A stretch of DNA of 64,000 bases from Candidatus Vallotiella sp. (ex Adelges kitamiensis) (GCF_020342435.1 NZ_CP080504.1:211698-275697); one strand, 5' to 3'. Shown: positions 19,917-30,453, numbered from the stretch's first letter. Program-made: numbers and translations. Notes: generated by a model from the letters alone, not told the origin.

Positions 19917-20558
19917 ATGAAAAAACTCGTCATTCTGATTTCTGGACGCGGTTCTAACATGGAAGCGATTGTACGTGCATGCGCTGTACAACGCTGGCCA
20001 GCACGCGTTGCTGCAGTTGTATCTAACCGCCCCGACGCCGCAGGCCTAACTTTTGCCGCCGCACACGCTGTGGTCACATCAGTCGTCGATCATACGCAGT
20101 TTAATAAGCGCGATGAATTTGATGCCGCGCTGATGCGGGTAGTGGACATGTATGAGCCAGATCTAGTTATTCTAGCTGGATTCATGCGCGTGCTAACGCC
20201 AGCGTTTATTAAGCACTATGCGGCACGTATAATGAATGTGCATCCATCATTGCTACCAAGCTTTACGGGCTTACATACGCATCAGCGTGCATTGGATGCG
20301 GGAGTTGTGGTGCATGGCGCTACGGTCCACTTTGTGACCACTGAATTAGACTATGGCCCGATTATTGCGCAGGGTGTAGTGCCAGTCCTCGTGGGCGATA
20401 CTAATATTGTACTTTCTAAGCGGGTGCTACAGCTAGAGCATAAACTCTATCCACGCGCAGTGCGGTGGTTTGTTGAGGATCGGTTGCGTATGTATGATAA
20501 CCGAGTCGAGCTGGAGGTCACTGAGACACGGTTTTTATTTTGTCTGGACGTTGTATGA
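19917..20558 (+). CDS. purN: phosphoribosylglycinamide formyltransferase
   Basis: Third step of de novo purine synthesis, transferring formyl from 10-formyl-THF to GAR. 213 residues: phosphate-binding ISGRGSNMEAI at the N-terminus, catalytic NVHPSLLPSFTGLHTH and LDYGPIIAQG supplying Asn, His and Asp. Ends in an ATGA overlap with the downstream methyltransferase gene, so the two are translated together. No purine gene neighbours in the window. Confidence 0.95.
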   Translation: MKKLVILISGRGSNMEAIVRACAVQRWPARVAAVVSNRPDAAGLTFAAAHAVVTSVVDHTQFNKRDEFDAALMRVVDMYEPDLVILAGFMRVLTPAFIKHYAARIMNVHPSLLPSFTGLHTHQRALDAGVVVHGATVHFVTTELDYGPIIAQGVVPVLVGDTNIVLSKRVLQLEHKLYPRAVRWFVEDRLRMYDNRVELEVTETRFLFCLDVV

Positions 20559-21841
20559 GGCTGCATAGATTTTTGATTGGACAGACCGAAGTGCTATTAA
20601 GTGATGTACTAAAGTTTGATAATCTAGCTAAGGTAATTACGAGTAAGTTTTTTTACGCACATCCAAAGTTAGGTCGGGTTGACCGTAGTCTAATTAGCGA
20701 GGCTATATTTGCAGTTCTGCGTCGTAAGATGGAATACGAGTATTTAGCCGAAAGAGGGAGTGGCACTTTAGCACGGCGTTTAGCGCTGCTTGGCCTAATG
20801 CAGGTTGCCGGTCTAAATGCGTTACGCTTACATGTATCACAGCAGGAATTGATATGGCTCAACTATGTGTCGAAAATTGATCCGACAAGCCTTCCAACTC
20901 GGGTGCGAACAAACTTACCACTATGGATTGAGTCTATAGTAAGGCAGCGTTTAGCAACTATTGTTGCTAAACCAAATGCAGTGGAACAAGAACTGTTACA
21001 GCTTACCTCATCGTTAAACCATCCAGCGCCGTTAGATCTACGCGTGAATTCAATTCGCGCTCATCGAAATGAGGTTCTCACTGCTCTAACACGGTCTTAT
21101 GTGAGGGCAGAACCAACGCCTTATGCCCCGCTAGGAATCCGCGTGCTTGGTAAGCCCGCAGTTCATATGATGCCAGCTTTTCAGCAAGGGTGGTTTGAGG
21201 TACAGGATGAGGGTAGTCAGCTATTGTGCGAACTTGTTGCGCCTCAGCATGGCGAGATGGTCGTAGATTTTTGCGCCGGGGTTGGCAATAAAACGCTCGC
21301 GTTAGGCGCGATGATGCGTTCATCTGGAAGATTGTACGCGTTTGATGTATCGGAAAAACGATTAGACCAGATCAAATGTAAAATCGCACGTAGTGGTTTA
21401 TCAAACGTACACCTAGTAGCTATTGATAGTGAGCATGATATAAAAATTAAGAGATTGGCGGGTAAAATAGATCGTGCGCTGGTCAATGCGCCGTGTAGTG
21501 GTCTAGGTACACTACGCCGAAATCCGGATCTTAAGTGGAGGCAAACGCCGCAAGTAGTTTCCGAGTTAGCGGTAAAGCAGATATCAATTCTCGCCTCCGC
21601 TGCGCAACTGCTCAGGCTAGGCGGGCGGCTTGTCTACGCGACGTGCAGCTTTCTGGGCGATGAGAATGAGAGCATTGTTGAACAATTTATTGCCGCCGAT
21701 CCAAAGTTTAAACGTATAGCGGTAAGCCAAGTGCTAGTCGACCAAAAGATTGCGCTTAATACTGGTGACAATCTCACTCTCTGGCCTCACCAACATGGCA
21801 CCGACGGTTTCTTCGCAGCAGTAATGCAACGGGTTTTCTGA
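20555..21841 (+). CDS. RsmB/NOP-type RNA m5C methyltransferase
   Basis: Predicted SAM-dependent RNA cytosine-5 methyltransferase, 428 residues from the ATG that overlaps the purN stop; a TTG 15 nt earlier is possible. N-terminal part is NusB-like helical, followed by a Rossmann domain. Motif I reads DFCAGVGNKTL where the family has DFCAGxGGKTL, and motif IV reads LVNAPCSGLGTLRRNPDLKW where the family has an Asp before APCSG. The catalytic Cys of motif VI is present in YATCS. The two substitutions could reduce activity. Followed by the MscS gene with a 1-nt gap. Confidence 0.88.
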   Translation: MRLHRFLIGQTEVLLSDVLKFDNLAKVITSKFFYAHPKLGRVDRSLISEAIFAVLRRKMEYEYLAERGSGTLARRLALLGLMQVAGLNALRLHVSQQELIWLNYVSKIDPTSLPTRVRTNLPLWIESIVRQRLATIVAKPNAVEQELLQLTSSLNHPAPLDLRVNSIRAHRNEVLTALTRSYVRAEPTPYAPLGIRVLGKPAVHMMPAFQQGWFEVQDEGSQLLCELVAPQHGEMVVDFCAGVGNKTLALGAMMRSSGRLYAFDVSEKRLDQIKCKIARSGLSNVHLVAIDSEHDIKIKRLAGKIDRALVNAPCSGLGTLRRNPDLKWRQTPQVVSELAVKQISILASAAQLLRLGGRLVYATCSFLGDENESIVEQFIAADPKFKRIAVSQVLVDQKIALNTGDNLTLWPHQHGTDGFFAAVMQRVF

Positions 21842-21842
21842 C

Positions 21843-23180
21843 ATGCGAGACCGAGTACTGCCTCACTTATTCAGCGACTTAATACGAGACCTTGGCCAGC
21901 CAGCGATTCTTTGGCAAATTGCTGCGCTCATTGGCGCAATAGTGATGGCATGTGGGCTCGCGGGTTATATCCGAAAGAGGCTCGATGCGTACTGCCTCGC
22001 GCGTAACGCAGCAGTACGATTCGGCGCAGATGGGTTGAACAAAGCGTTATTTCCATTTCTCGGCTGGTTGATTGTTGGCGGCACGGGGCTTGCGCTGGGT
22101 CAGGTTATGAAAACGTCATTACTAGACCTAGCCCGTGTGCCGCTGTTTGGTATTGCGTTGATTTATGTAGCCTTATACTTAATGCGTCGCGTGTTTTCTC
22201 ATGATGGGCACTTGCACGGACTAGCATACCTCATCGAGAAGATCGTAACCGTTCTAGTATGGGTGGCTATGGCGTTGACTGTAATGGGCATCGAGGATGA
22301 CGTACTACACTGGATGTCCAGTATAGAGTTTCGCATAGCTACTGTACACTTGAGCCTGCTATCGTTGTGTAGCGGCCTACTATGGGTCATGATCACGTTA
22401 ATCGTAGCGTTGTGGGCTGGCCGCTCTCTAGAGGAGAGGTTGCTACGAGCCAGCTTACTTGATGCGAACTTACAGGTCGTATTGTCCCGCATCGGTCGTG
22501 TATCGTTAATCCTATCTGCGGTGCTTGTAAGTCTATCAATCGTTGGAATCGATATTACTGTACTTGGCGTATTCGGGGGTGCGCTTGGTGTCGGACTAGG
22601 TTTTGGATTGCAGAAAATTGCAAGCAACTACGTGTCTGGGTTCATTATTCTTTTAGATCGCTCGCTACGGCTCGGTGATGCAATCTGTGTAGGTGGTTTG
22701 CAAGGCCGGGTCACGCAGATTCGCACTCGCTATACAGTAGTTCGTGGACTAGATGGCGTTGAGACCCTCGTGCCGAATGAGAAGCTAATTACCGACATTG
22801 TACAAAACCAGTCATCTTTCCTGACGCGTGGCCTGACTAAACTGTCAGTCCAAGTAGAGTATAGTGCTGACGTCCAGCTTGCAATGCGCGTGCTTGTACA
22901 GGCGACGCAAGGTGTAGATCGTGTGTTGCAGGATCCGGCTCCCTGCCCCTATTTTTCCGGGTTTGGTGCTAATGGAATTAACTTAGAGCTTGGATTCTGG
23001 ATCGCCGAAGCAGCACTCGGTAACGCTTCAGTACGATCGGCTGTTAACTACAACATCTGGATAGGTTTCGCCGCGAACGGTATTCGTATTCCATCTACAC
23101 AACATGAGGTGCGAATCCTGAATCCTTCCATAATTGAACCGATGCTCGCTACCACGGCTAGAGCCGAAAAACTAGCTTAA
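21843..23180 (+). CDS. MscS family mechanosensitive channel
   Basis: Inner-membrane channel protein of 445 residues with about five hydrophobic segments, then the pore-lining segment of the MscS domain (GGALGVGLGFGLQKIASNYVSGF, from residue 246) and the beta domain with VPNEKLITDIVQN. It is longer than E. coli MscS (286) and resembles the mid-size MscS-like proteins of Burkholderia. Starts 1 nt after the methyltransferase stop: third gene of the purN cluster. Likely osmotic protection. Confidence 0.9.
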   Translation: MRDRVLPHLFSDLIRDLGQPAILWQIAALIGAIVMACGLAGYIRKRLDAYCLARNAAVRFGADGLNKALFPFLGWLIVGGTGLALGQVMKTSLLDLARVPLFGIALIYVALYLMRRVFSHDGHLHGLAYLIEKIVTVLVWVAMALTVMGIEDDVLHWMSSIEFRIATVHLSLLSLCSGLLWVMITLIVALWAGRSLEERLLRASLLDANLQVVLSRIGRVSLILSAVLVSLSIVGIDITVLGVFGGALGVGLGFGLQKIASNYVSGFIILLDRSLRLGDAICVGGLQGRVTQIRTRYTVVRGLDGVETLVPNEKLITDIVQNQSSFLTRGLTKLSVQVEYSADVQLAMRVLVQATQGVDRVLQDPAPCPYFSGFGANGINLELGFWIAEAALGNASVRSAVNYNIWIGFAANGIRIPSTQHEVRILNPSIIEPMLATTARAEKLA

Positions 23181-23388
23181 CTTTTTGTTGAGATATATTA
23201 GTTAATGTATTACTGAGAACGTTATAATTATGCGCTAGATAATATAAAAATATTTTTATAACATGCGCTTCTTTGTAATAAGATGCAGTTTTCAACTAGA
23301 CTACAGCTTACTGCTATAGTACGTCACATCTATTGTGAAGTTGTGAAGGCTAGGCTGTTTTTCGAAATGTATTTTCTGGGTATAATTT

Positions 23389-24582
23389 GTGAATTCCGCG
23401 CTTAACTTTGTTGCTCATGGCCTGCTAAACTGGTCTTGGTGTCAGATTATGCTTTATACGCTCGTGATGACGCATATCACGATTGTTGGTGTTACCGTCT
23501 ATCTACATCGGCACCAAGCTCATCGCGCGCTGGACTTGCATCCAATTGCAAGCCATTTCTTCCGATTGTGGCTGTGGCTAACCACCGGTATGATTACTGG
23601 TCAGTGGACGGCTATCCATCGTAAGCATCATGCAAAATGTGAGACTGATGAAGATCCGCATAGTCCCCAGACACGCGGAATATGGAAGGTACTGCTTGAG
23701 GGCGCTGAACTATACCGGGCTGAGGCAAAGAACCAACATACTTTAAAAAAGTATGGGCAGGGTACTCCATCTGATTGGCTCGAGCGTTATATTTATGCGA
23801 GGTATGCGTTACTTGGTGTGACAATTATGGCGTTAATCGACCTAGCACTATTTGGAATTATCGGAATTTCGGTATGGTCTATTCAAATGTTATGGATTCC
23901 ATTCTGGGCCGCTGGTATGGTAAATGGTTTAGGTCATTTCTGGGGTTACCGTAATTTTAATTGTATAGATGCAAGCACAAATCTATTTCCATGGGGCGTT
24001 TTGATTGGCGGCGAAGAATTACATAATAATCATCACACCTACGCGACATCAGCTAAGCTCTCAAATAAGTGGTATGAGTTTGATATTGGCTGGATGTATA
24101 TCCAAATTATGTCTGTATTCCGACTTGCGAAAGTCAAGAGAACTGCGCCAACGCTAACTCTATTAACGCGTAAATCTGTACCAGACTTAGATACATTACA
24201 GGCCGTACTTGCTAACCGTTACGAGGTAATGGCACGGTATGCAAAGACAGTTAAGCGAGCGTATCGACAGGAGATAGCACAATTAAAGGAATTAAATATA
24301 TACGAGAAGTACACGCTAATTAAAGCCGCACATAAATGGATTCATAAAGATGAGTCAGGTCTAGATAAACCACAAAAACAGAAATTAATACAGATTTTTT
24401 CTAGTAGCCAAAGTCTGAAAACTTACTATCAATTGCATACAGAACTTATGCAGATATGGGATCGATCACATGCATCACGTGAGCAGTTACTATCACTCTT
24501 ACAGAGCTGGTGCTATCACGCTGAACAAAGCGGCATTCAAGCATTTCGAGAGTTCGCATATCACCTGCGTCGTTATGCATAA
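23389..24582 (+). CDS. acyl-CoA/fatty acid desaturase (membrane di-iron)
   Basis: Integral-membrane delta-9 type desaturase, 397 residues. Three histidine boxes are intact: HRHQAH (40-45), HRKHH (77-81) and HNNHH (about 212-216), with hydrophobic segments between. C-terminal 150 residues are helical and charged, as in Burkholderia homologues. Start is GTG at 23389, where the family N-terminus begins; oddly a TATAAT ends only 2 nt before it, so that box can hardly be the promoter for this start. Probably maintains membrane fluidity. Confidence 0.9.
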   Translation: MNSALNFVAHGLLNWSWCQIMLYTLVMTHITIVGVTVYLHRHQAHRALDLHPIASHFFRLWLWLTTGMITGQWTAIHRKHHAKCETDEDPHSPQTRGIWKVLLEGAELYRAEAKNQHTLKKYGQGTPSDWLERYIYARYALLGVTIMALIDLALFGIIGISVWSIQMLWIPFWAAGMVNGLGHFWGYRNFNCIDASTNLFPWGVLIGGEELHNNHHTYATSAKLSNKWYEFDIGWMYIQIMSVFRLAKVKRTAPTLTLLTRKSVPDLDTLQAVLANRYEVMARYAKTVKRAYRQEIAQLKELNIYEKYTLIKAAHKWIHKDESGLDKPQKQKLIQIFSSSQSLKTYYQLHTELMQIWDRSHASREQLLSLLQSWCYHAEQSGIQAFREFAYHLRRYA

Positions 24583-24951
24583 AGACAGAAGCCTAAGTAA
24601 TCTTAGGCATTAGCATGTATACTTATATTAAGTAGTAAAAAATTGTTGAATTTATGTTCAAATAAGGTAATTAAAGTCTAATTAAAATTAGACACTCTAA
24701 TTACTGGACGTTGAATCTATATTTGTATAGATAGATTTTATCTAATTAAGATGAGAGAAACGTTTAGTGTATTAGTGCATAGCAGTCTAACTGTAAAAGT
24801 TGTACGCAGCTTACGTGTAGATAAAATAATTAGATGACTTATTTTTTAAATAACGTGTATATAGTTTAAGTCTAAACAGCTATTTATTACGACGGCGATC
24901 AGATAATCAGACGCTAGGATTTAACATCTAAGTGACGACCCCGTCGTTATA
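24583..24951. other. AT-rich spacer desaturase/rpmG
   Basis: 369 bp between convergent genes. Contains the hairpin above and a second perfect 8-bp inverted repeat at 24676-24693 (GTCTAATT / AATTAGAC). No coding signal. Confidence 0.5.
24591..24608 (+). terminator. desaturase gene terminator-like hairpin
   Basis: GCCTAAG-TAAT-CTTAGGC, a perfect 7-bp stem 9 nt after the stop codon. No T tract follows. Confidence 0.45.
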
Positions 24952-25119
24952 TTACTTAATCTTTGTTTCCTTGTATTCTCCGTGCTTACGCGCCAGTGGG
25001 TCAAATTTCATGATTGCCATTTTTTCGGGCATCGTGCGTTTGTTCTTTGTTGTAGTGTAGAAGTGACCTGTTCCGAGTGTTGATTCTAGCTTGATTTTAT
25101 CGCGACCACTTTTAGACAT
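24952..25119 (-). CDS. rpmG: 50S ribosomal protein L33
   Basis: Small ribosomal protein of 55 residues, starting [20 protein letters not shown] and ending EYKETKIK, the exact family pattern and length. No zinc cysteines (C- form). AAGGAG lies 8 nt before the ATG. Immediately downstream of rpmB with a 27-nt gap, the usual rpmB-rpmG operon. Confidence 0.96.
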   Translation of the reverse strand: MSKSGRDKIKLESTLGTGHFYTTTKNKRTMPEKMAIMKFDPLARKHGEYKETKIK

Positions 25120-25146
25120 ATTACAACTCCTTTCCCTTAAGCTTTT

Positions 25147-25368
25147 CTAATAACGTAAAGATTCTAGTACAGTGTCAATACCATTCTTATCGATGAGGCG
25201 CAAGCCAGCATTAGAAACACGCAGCCGCACCCACTGATTTTTGCTTTCTACCCAAAGCCGACGGCTTTGTAAGTTTGGAAGGAAACGGCGCTTAGTTTTA
25301 TTGTTTGCGTGAGAAACATTGTTGCCGACCATAGGCAACTTCTTGGTGACTTGACATTTACGTGTCAT
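25147..25368 (-). CDS. rpmB: 50S ribosomal protein L28
   Basis: 73 residues from ATG 25368 ([20 protein letters not shown]), with the family core [19 protein letters not shown] and [14 protein letters not shown]. An in-frame ATG at 25392 would add 8 residues. The C-terminus ends ESLRY, about four residues shorter than typical Burkholderia L28 (77 or so). Operon with rpmG. Confidence 0.96.
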   Translation of the reverse strand: MTRKCQVTKKLPMVGNNVSHANNKTKRRFLPNLQSRRLWVESKNQWVRLRVSNAGLRLIDKNGIDTVLESLRY

Positions 25369-26381
25369 TAAAGCATTCCTAGTATGCATCAAAATTCAGA
25401 TGATCTGAAAGGAGCGATTTAAAAAGGTTTTTAGTGTAACAGAAAAACATTGTAGATTACTTATTAAACAATCTAATTAGCACGGCGATCTTAGTCTTTA
25501 TCACGCTAACCTACTTCACTTAAATATAGTAGATTAGGCATTTGGTAATAAGTGGAGGATATCTTATCCTAAATGCAGAATATGTAATTAAAAGTGTTTA
25601 AAGCATAGGCTTATAAAGGCCTTATAAAGGCAGTTGTTAATTGTGTAGCACAGATTATTTGGTAGATTTTGATATCCCACGTATTTGTTAGTGCAATCTC
25701 TTCTAACGATTGATTATCCAAATTTTTCAAATTCAGATACTAAATGTCTAAATTAGCCTTATTTTTAGATAAGAAGCATAACTCTGTTCGGAGCCCTAAC
25801 GCGCATAGGTAATTTCTAATTTAGAACTATCAGGTACAGTCTGATTAACTAGTTCCAAGAGAATTTAGTTGTTAACGCTAGAAATAAATTCTAGCTTTAG
25901 CGGCTGAGTGTACTTTGACTATCAGCATGTTTAGATTGGTATATATCGGCACGGCGGTCACATTATTAGTTTTGCAGTGTATTGATGAAGATTAATTATA
26001 ATCACTCGTCAGTATGCATTAGTTTAAAACTACATATACATATATTAATGCCTCTGAGGTTAAGCCCACTTCTTATGTACGTGATAGGATTGGCTAGAAT
26101 GAATATCATCAACACATGCATGACAGGTCTAGGATGCTATTCCAGAACATAGAATAGAGTATAGAATTTTTTTAGGGTATCCTCTCCTATATAAAATTAG
26201 ATACCACCTAACTATGTAGTACTAAATCAAGTACGCGGCTTGTCTAATGCAAAACTAGTGAAGAAAGTTCTTTTTGGTTAAGCTATATGAAAAATATCGA
26301 TGTTAGATGAAGACTTCTCCCTTGGAGGTCTAGTTTTAGCTCTTGATATTTCAACTATGAGTTTCTGCAGGAAGAAACGCT
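25369..26381. other. gene desert rpmB/ispH
   Basis: About 1 kb of AT-rich sequence. Burkholderia usually has radC and an FKBP-type isomerase gene here; I see no readable remnant of either. It holds a tandem 11-bp duplication (25610-25631) and a 7-bp hairpin GCTAGAA/TTCTAGC near 25877-25895. Confidence 0.5.
25610..25631. repeat. tandem 11-bp repeat
   Basis: CTTATAAAGGC occurs twice in direct succession. Probably a replication slippage product in non-coding DNA. Confidence 0.7.
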
Positions 26382-27335
26382 ATGAATACAATAATAAAAT
26401 ATCCAATCGAAGTATTGCTAGCACAACCTCGTGGATTCTGCGCGGGAGTGGATCGAGCAATCGAGATTGTTGAGCGTGCATTAACGCTGTTCGGTTCACA
26501 GATTTATGTACATCATGAGATTGTACATAACGTCTATGTTGTGGATAAATTACGTCGTAAAGGCGCGGTCTTTGTTGAATCACTTGACGATGTCCCAAGC
26601 GGTGCAACGCTAATATTTAGCGCCCATGGGGTATCAAAAACAGTACGTACTAGAGCATTTAATAGAGGATTGCGAGTTTTCGACGCTACCTGTCCACTAG
26701 TTACTAAAGTACATATGGAGGTGGCCAGGCTTCATGCCAAGGGTTTTGAGATCGTGATGATCGGCCATCGCGGCCACCCAGAGGTTCAAGGTACAATGGG
26801 ACAAGCTAGTGCAGGTATGCATCTAGTTGAGACTGCGGCAGATATTGCTGCATTAAATATTATTAATCCAGATCAACTTGGATACGTAACACAGACTACA
26901 TTATCTATTGATGATGTAATAGAGGTGATTAGTGCTCTAAAGGCTCGTTTTCCTGCCATTCGCGAGCCTAAAAAGCAAGATATCTGCTACGCAACCCAGA
27001 ATCGTCAAGATGCAGTAAAATTTATGACGCCGCAGTGCGATGTTGTAATCGTCGTTGGAAGTCCAAATAGTTCCAACTCGAATCGCCTATGTGAGATGGC
27101 TAGAAAACGTGGCGTGACAGCCTATATGGTAGATGCGCCAGAGCAAATTAATCCAGCCTGGCTAACTGATAAACAACGTATTGGGGTAACAGCGGGTGCT
27201 TCGGCGCCTGAGGCTCTTGCACAGGCTGTCGTCGAACGACTGTACCAATTAGGCGCTTGCTATATTCGAGCACTAGATGGTGTACGAGAAAACGTTTCTT
27301 TCCCATTGCCTAAAGAATTAGTAAGACTAAGCTAG
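26382..27335 (+). CDS. ispH: 4-hydroxy-3-methylbut-2-enyl diphosphate reductase
   Basis: Last step of the MEP isoprenoid pathway, making IPP and DMAPP with a [4Fe-4S] cluster. 317 residues; cluster cysteines in [23 protein letters not shown] and a third Cys in [16 protein letters not shown] region/[17 protein letters not shown] and [13 protein letters not shown] present. GGAAG Shine-Dalgarno about 9 nt upstream. Length equals E. coli (316). Stands alone between two gene-poor stretches, which shows strong selection on it. Confidence 0.96.
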   Translation: MNTIIKYPIEVLLAQPRGFCAGVDRAIEIVERALTLFGSQIYVHHEIVHNVYVVDKLRRKGAVFVESLDDVPSGATLIFSAHGVSKTVRTRAFNRGLRVFDATCPLVTKVHMEVARLHAKGFEIVMIGHRGHPEVQGTMGQASAGMHLVETAADIAALNIINPDQLGYVTQTTLSIDDVIEVISALKARFPAIREPKKQDICYATQNRQDAVKFMTPQCDVVIVVGSPNSSNSNRLCEMARKRGVTAYMVDAPEQINPAWLTDKQRIGVTAGASAPEALAQAVVERLYQLGACYIRALDGVRENVSFPLPKELVRLS

Positions 27336-27377
27336 CAGCGCCGTGTTTTTAGATTTAAACGATGCTTTGTATTTTAT

Positions 27378-28178
27378 GCGACTAATTAGTGAGTTGCTGT
27401 TATATGTATCACCTTGATCACTAGCCTTCGAAACAAGCAATTTCGTCACGACAAGCAACGCAGCAGCTTATGTTTAGCCTAGTATCGCTGAGTTGATAGC
27501 TGAACAGTATACCGGTACGGCCGCACCCACTTTACACTTCGTCGATGATTAATGGTATATCATGTTCTCGCGTGAGAGCTTGTAATTTCTGCATAAACTC
27601 GAACGATGTGGAAATAACGCTAGCCTCACCTTGAATCGGCTTAAGTCGGTTAAAATCCTCTTGACGGAGCTAATATTGTTGAATATGGCTTTTAGAAAGC
27701 TAATCGTCTGCGGATGCGTATAGAGTGTCCGGCCAGGTTTACCGCTAGCCGGCATCATTTCTAGTGTACGGCCGTGAAAGCTGTGATTAAACATAATAAT
27801 TTTATATGCGCCGCTCTTGAACTTACGACTCTATTTACGTGCGAGCTTAATCGTGCTCTCGTTTGCATCAGCTCCGCTGTTAGCGAAAAACACTTTATGA
27901 AAGCAACTATTTTCTGTAAGCAACTCCGCCAGCCGTCTCATCGGTTTATTATAGAACGTCGGACCAAGATTAATTAATAGTTATGCTTGTCGATTAAGCG
28001 CGTCAATTACTGCAGTATTGCAGTGCCCGAACGCATTGACTACCGAACTCTAGATGAAATCTAAATAGCGCTTTCCATAGTTGTTATATAACTATAATCC
28101 CGCGCTCCACGTGAAAACAATAGCGGGACGATTAGTTGTATACATCACAGACTGAAATAAGTAATCCTGAGAGTTTAT
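27378..28178 (-). pseudogene. argD: acetylornithine/succinylornithine-type aminotransferase remnant
   Basis: Reading from 28178 on the minus strand one frame gives recognisable class III aminotransferase sequence: [78 protein letters not shown]. It carries in-frame stops where relatives have Trp (TAG), Gln or Trp (TAG), Lys (TAA) and Trp (TAG), and ATA where the start ATG should be. Near 27650 the frame shifts with a small deletion; IQGEASVI, FEFMQKLQALTREHD and LIIDEV-stop-SGCGRTG follow in another frame, then a larger deletion and finally SDQGDTYNSNSL. The PLP-lysine part is lost. Clearly dead. Whether another argD exists elsewhere cannot be seen. Confidence 0.85.
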
Positions 28179-30453
28179 AAAAAATTATTAATAATACTGA
28201 TTATTACAATAAATTATTACTCGGGATCTGCAAAAAGTTATAGGAATCTCTAGCTTTATAAGTTATGTGATAGTATTTTAGCGCGAAATAAGAGGTGATC
28301 ACTGATCGCAAATTATTCCGAAGAATACGCGCTGTGAAGATCGGGTGCAAACTTGAAGTTACGATGTACTTATTTAACAGTGTCGCGAAATATAGATATT
28401 TCGACATAAGAGTCAATCAAAACTGGTTCCCAAATCTGCTACACTTCGAATGAATCTATATAGAACTTATCAACCGGCAAACCGTGACGTATAGTAAAAT
28501 CGTGTCTCTTAACCTCATCTATTACTGGCACCTTAGATATTACATACCTAATACTTAAACAAGTCTATCGATCCCCGAGCGATGTAGGAAACCTATACGT
28601 CTTCTATAACTATTAGCTAGATCAGGTTCAAAGGTCAACATCTATGTTGACTCTGTCGTCTGCTCCAGCACGGTATCATAGGGCGATTTTCGCCTTTAAA
28701 ATATTATTCAATAATCGCTTTAGTAGGGCTTCTGTTCTAGAAGCAAGCAGTACAATTAGCTTATTTAATTCTCACGTAGACAGAACGCCGCACAGCGGGG
28801 CTCTCGAAGCGAGAGAATGTCATATTCTTTTATAACACTAAAACATAGTCTGTAAGTAAGATACACCCGGTATCGGTATATCCTTAATATACACCTTGAG
28901 CGGTCCCTTATAGTCTTCTAGCGCGCTTGCTATTGAATGGCTTCAGCGCTTGCCATCGTTAAGGACGAGTCTGATATACTAACCCGCTAAATATTACAGT
29001 CTTTTATTTTTAAGTAGTTGCAGCTGGAGCGCTATTGCGTCGTGTTCTACGCGCTAGTCTTTGTATTATAATCGCCAACCTTACTTATCTAGATCGATTG
29101 TGTAGTAATGATGAATAACAGCACCATGCCACCGGTTTTCTATCTTTTGATAGAACCGATAATGAATGTTAACACTGATCAACACGGCTATTTACTAATC
29201 GATCTTTATTGAACCACATACATCTTTCTTGCGGCCGTATGAAAGATTGATATCCTGACACAATGCGGTAGATAAAAGTAATTTGCTAGCTTTTACTTAG
29301 ATTTGCTTTTGCTCTGTCTGAGCATTACTCTAAATGTTATATCTCAATTATAGCCACTCATGGAGCTTTGTTTATGTTGGTCGACACGCTGTATTAATAA
29401 CCGAGTGCAGATTTCCCATACATTATTTATATGTTTACGCTTTTATATTGTGCATTATATTCTTGATAATAGACTGACGATATGCTGAAAACACTATTTC
29501 AGTGTTTAAACTAAATTTTTCTGATTAGCTACGCTAGCTTAAACAAGATTAACTGCGGTTCAATTATTTAAGTTTAGCTTACTTGGGTTCGCGAGAAATA
29601 AGATTGCCCAAAAATTCTGGGGCGTTTCATCACGCGCAATTTAAGGAGTGCTTTTCTTGAAAAAGAGGAGATGAGAAATACATCAATAAGTATTCGCTAA
29701 GCGTGATGAACACAATCGTGCAGCTATCGCCGCTAAGCATAGCGATATTTCTAGGAGAGTGCTTGTCAAAGTTTTTATTTATCAATGTAAGATATACTTG
29801 GGAAGTATGCCTCTTATAATGATCCGTACGTCTAGGCTTATGAATACATGGATAACGCAGTTTGTTGCTGCGGAGATTCTCTATGCTTCTTGCTGGCACC
29901 GTTTATAATATAGATCGTTCTATGATTTTGACTCACTAATGCTTCGGCTCGAGTACTTTAGATAGCATAAATGTTTTAACAGATTTGCACTAAAGCCCAT
30001 TAGGATAATTTGATTGGCAGGCCAGAGACTCGAACCTAATAATTCTACAGAACAGGATAAGCCCTGAGGGCTATACAACTAGCGTATGCTCCGCATATAA
30101 ATAATCGTCTACTGTATTAAAATAGAGCTTAGATTATCGAGGCATAATCGTCAATTATGATTGCACCTCGAATTATTAGCATTTCGAGTTTTTACTAAGA
30201 TCTGAGGCCCGATAAAAAGAGTGCTATGCCCTAGATACCCCAACAATACGCTCGTTATACCAAAATTAGTGTGGACTACGCTTTGTATTATATGACAATG
30301 TACTAGTACGTCCCAGTCTGGGACTATCATATATTAACTGAACAATTAAGTAACACTTGTATTCTAAACACGGCGGGCATCAGTACTCTACTATGTAGAC
30401 ATATAACAGTGCTTTGTTCCCGTACATCGGTGAGAACTAGTTCGATTTTTCTG
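28179..30453. other. 2.3-kb gene desert
   Basis: No intact gene on either strand. The only longer frames (for example 29630-29899 minus, 89 codons) have no family resemblance. It holds a short hairpin CGAAATA/TATTTCG near 28385-28402 and a tRNA-like 3' end at about 30015-30040. Probably eroded former genes. Confidence 0.5.

Noticed and set aside
23381-23386. TATAAT as promoter of the desaturase gene
   Set aside because: Ends only 2 nt before the GTG start, so transcription would begin inside or after the start codon; likely coincidental unless the true start is downstream.
25393-26381. radC and FKBP remnants
   Set aside because: Expected by synteny, but no readable motifs in any frame.
27378-28178. 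Amber readthrough or recoding to rescue the TAG-interrupted argD frame
   Set aside because: TAG is used as the normal stop of intact genes here (for example adk, ilvD, ftsK), and the remnant also has a TAA, a frameshift and deletions.
29630-29899. 89-codon minus-strand frame
   Set aside because: No domain, signal or conserved pattern, in AT-rich desert; length is compatible with chance.
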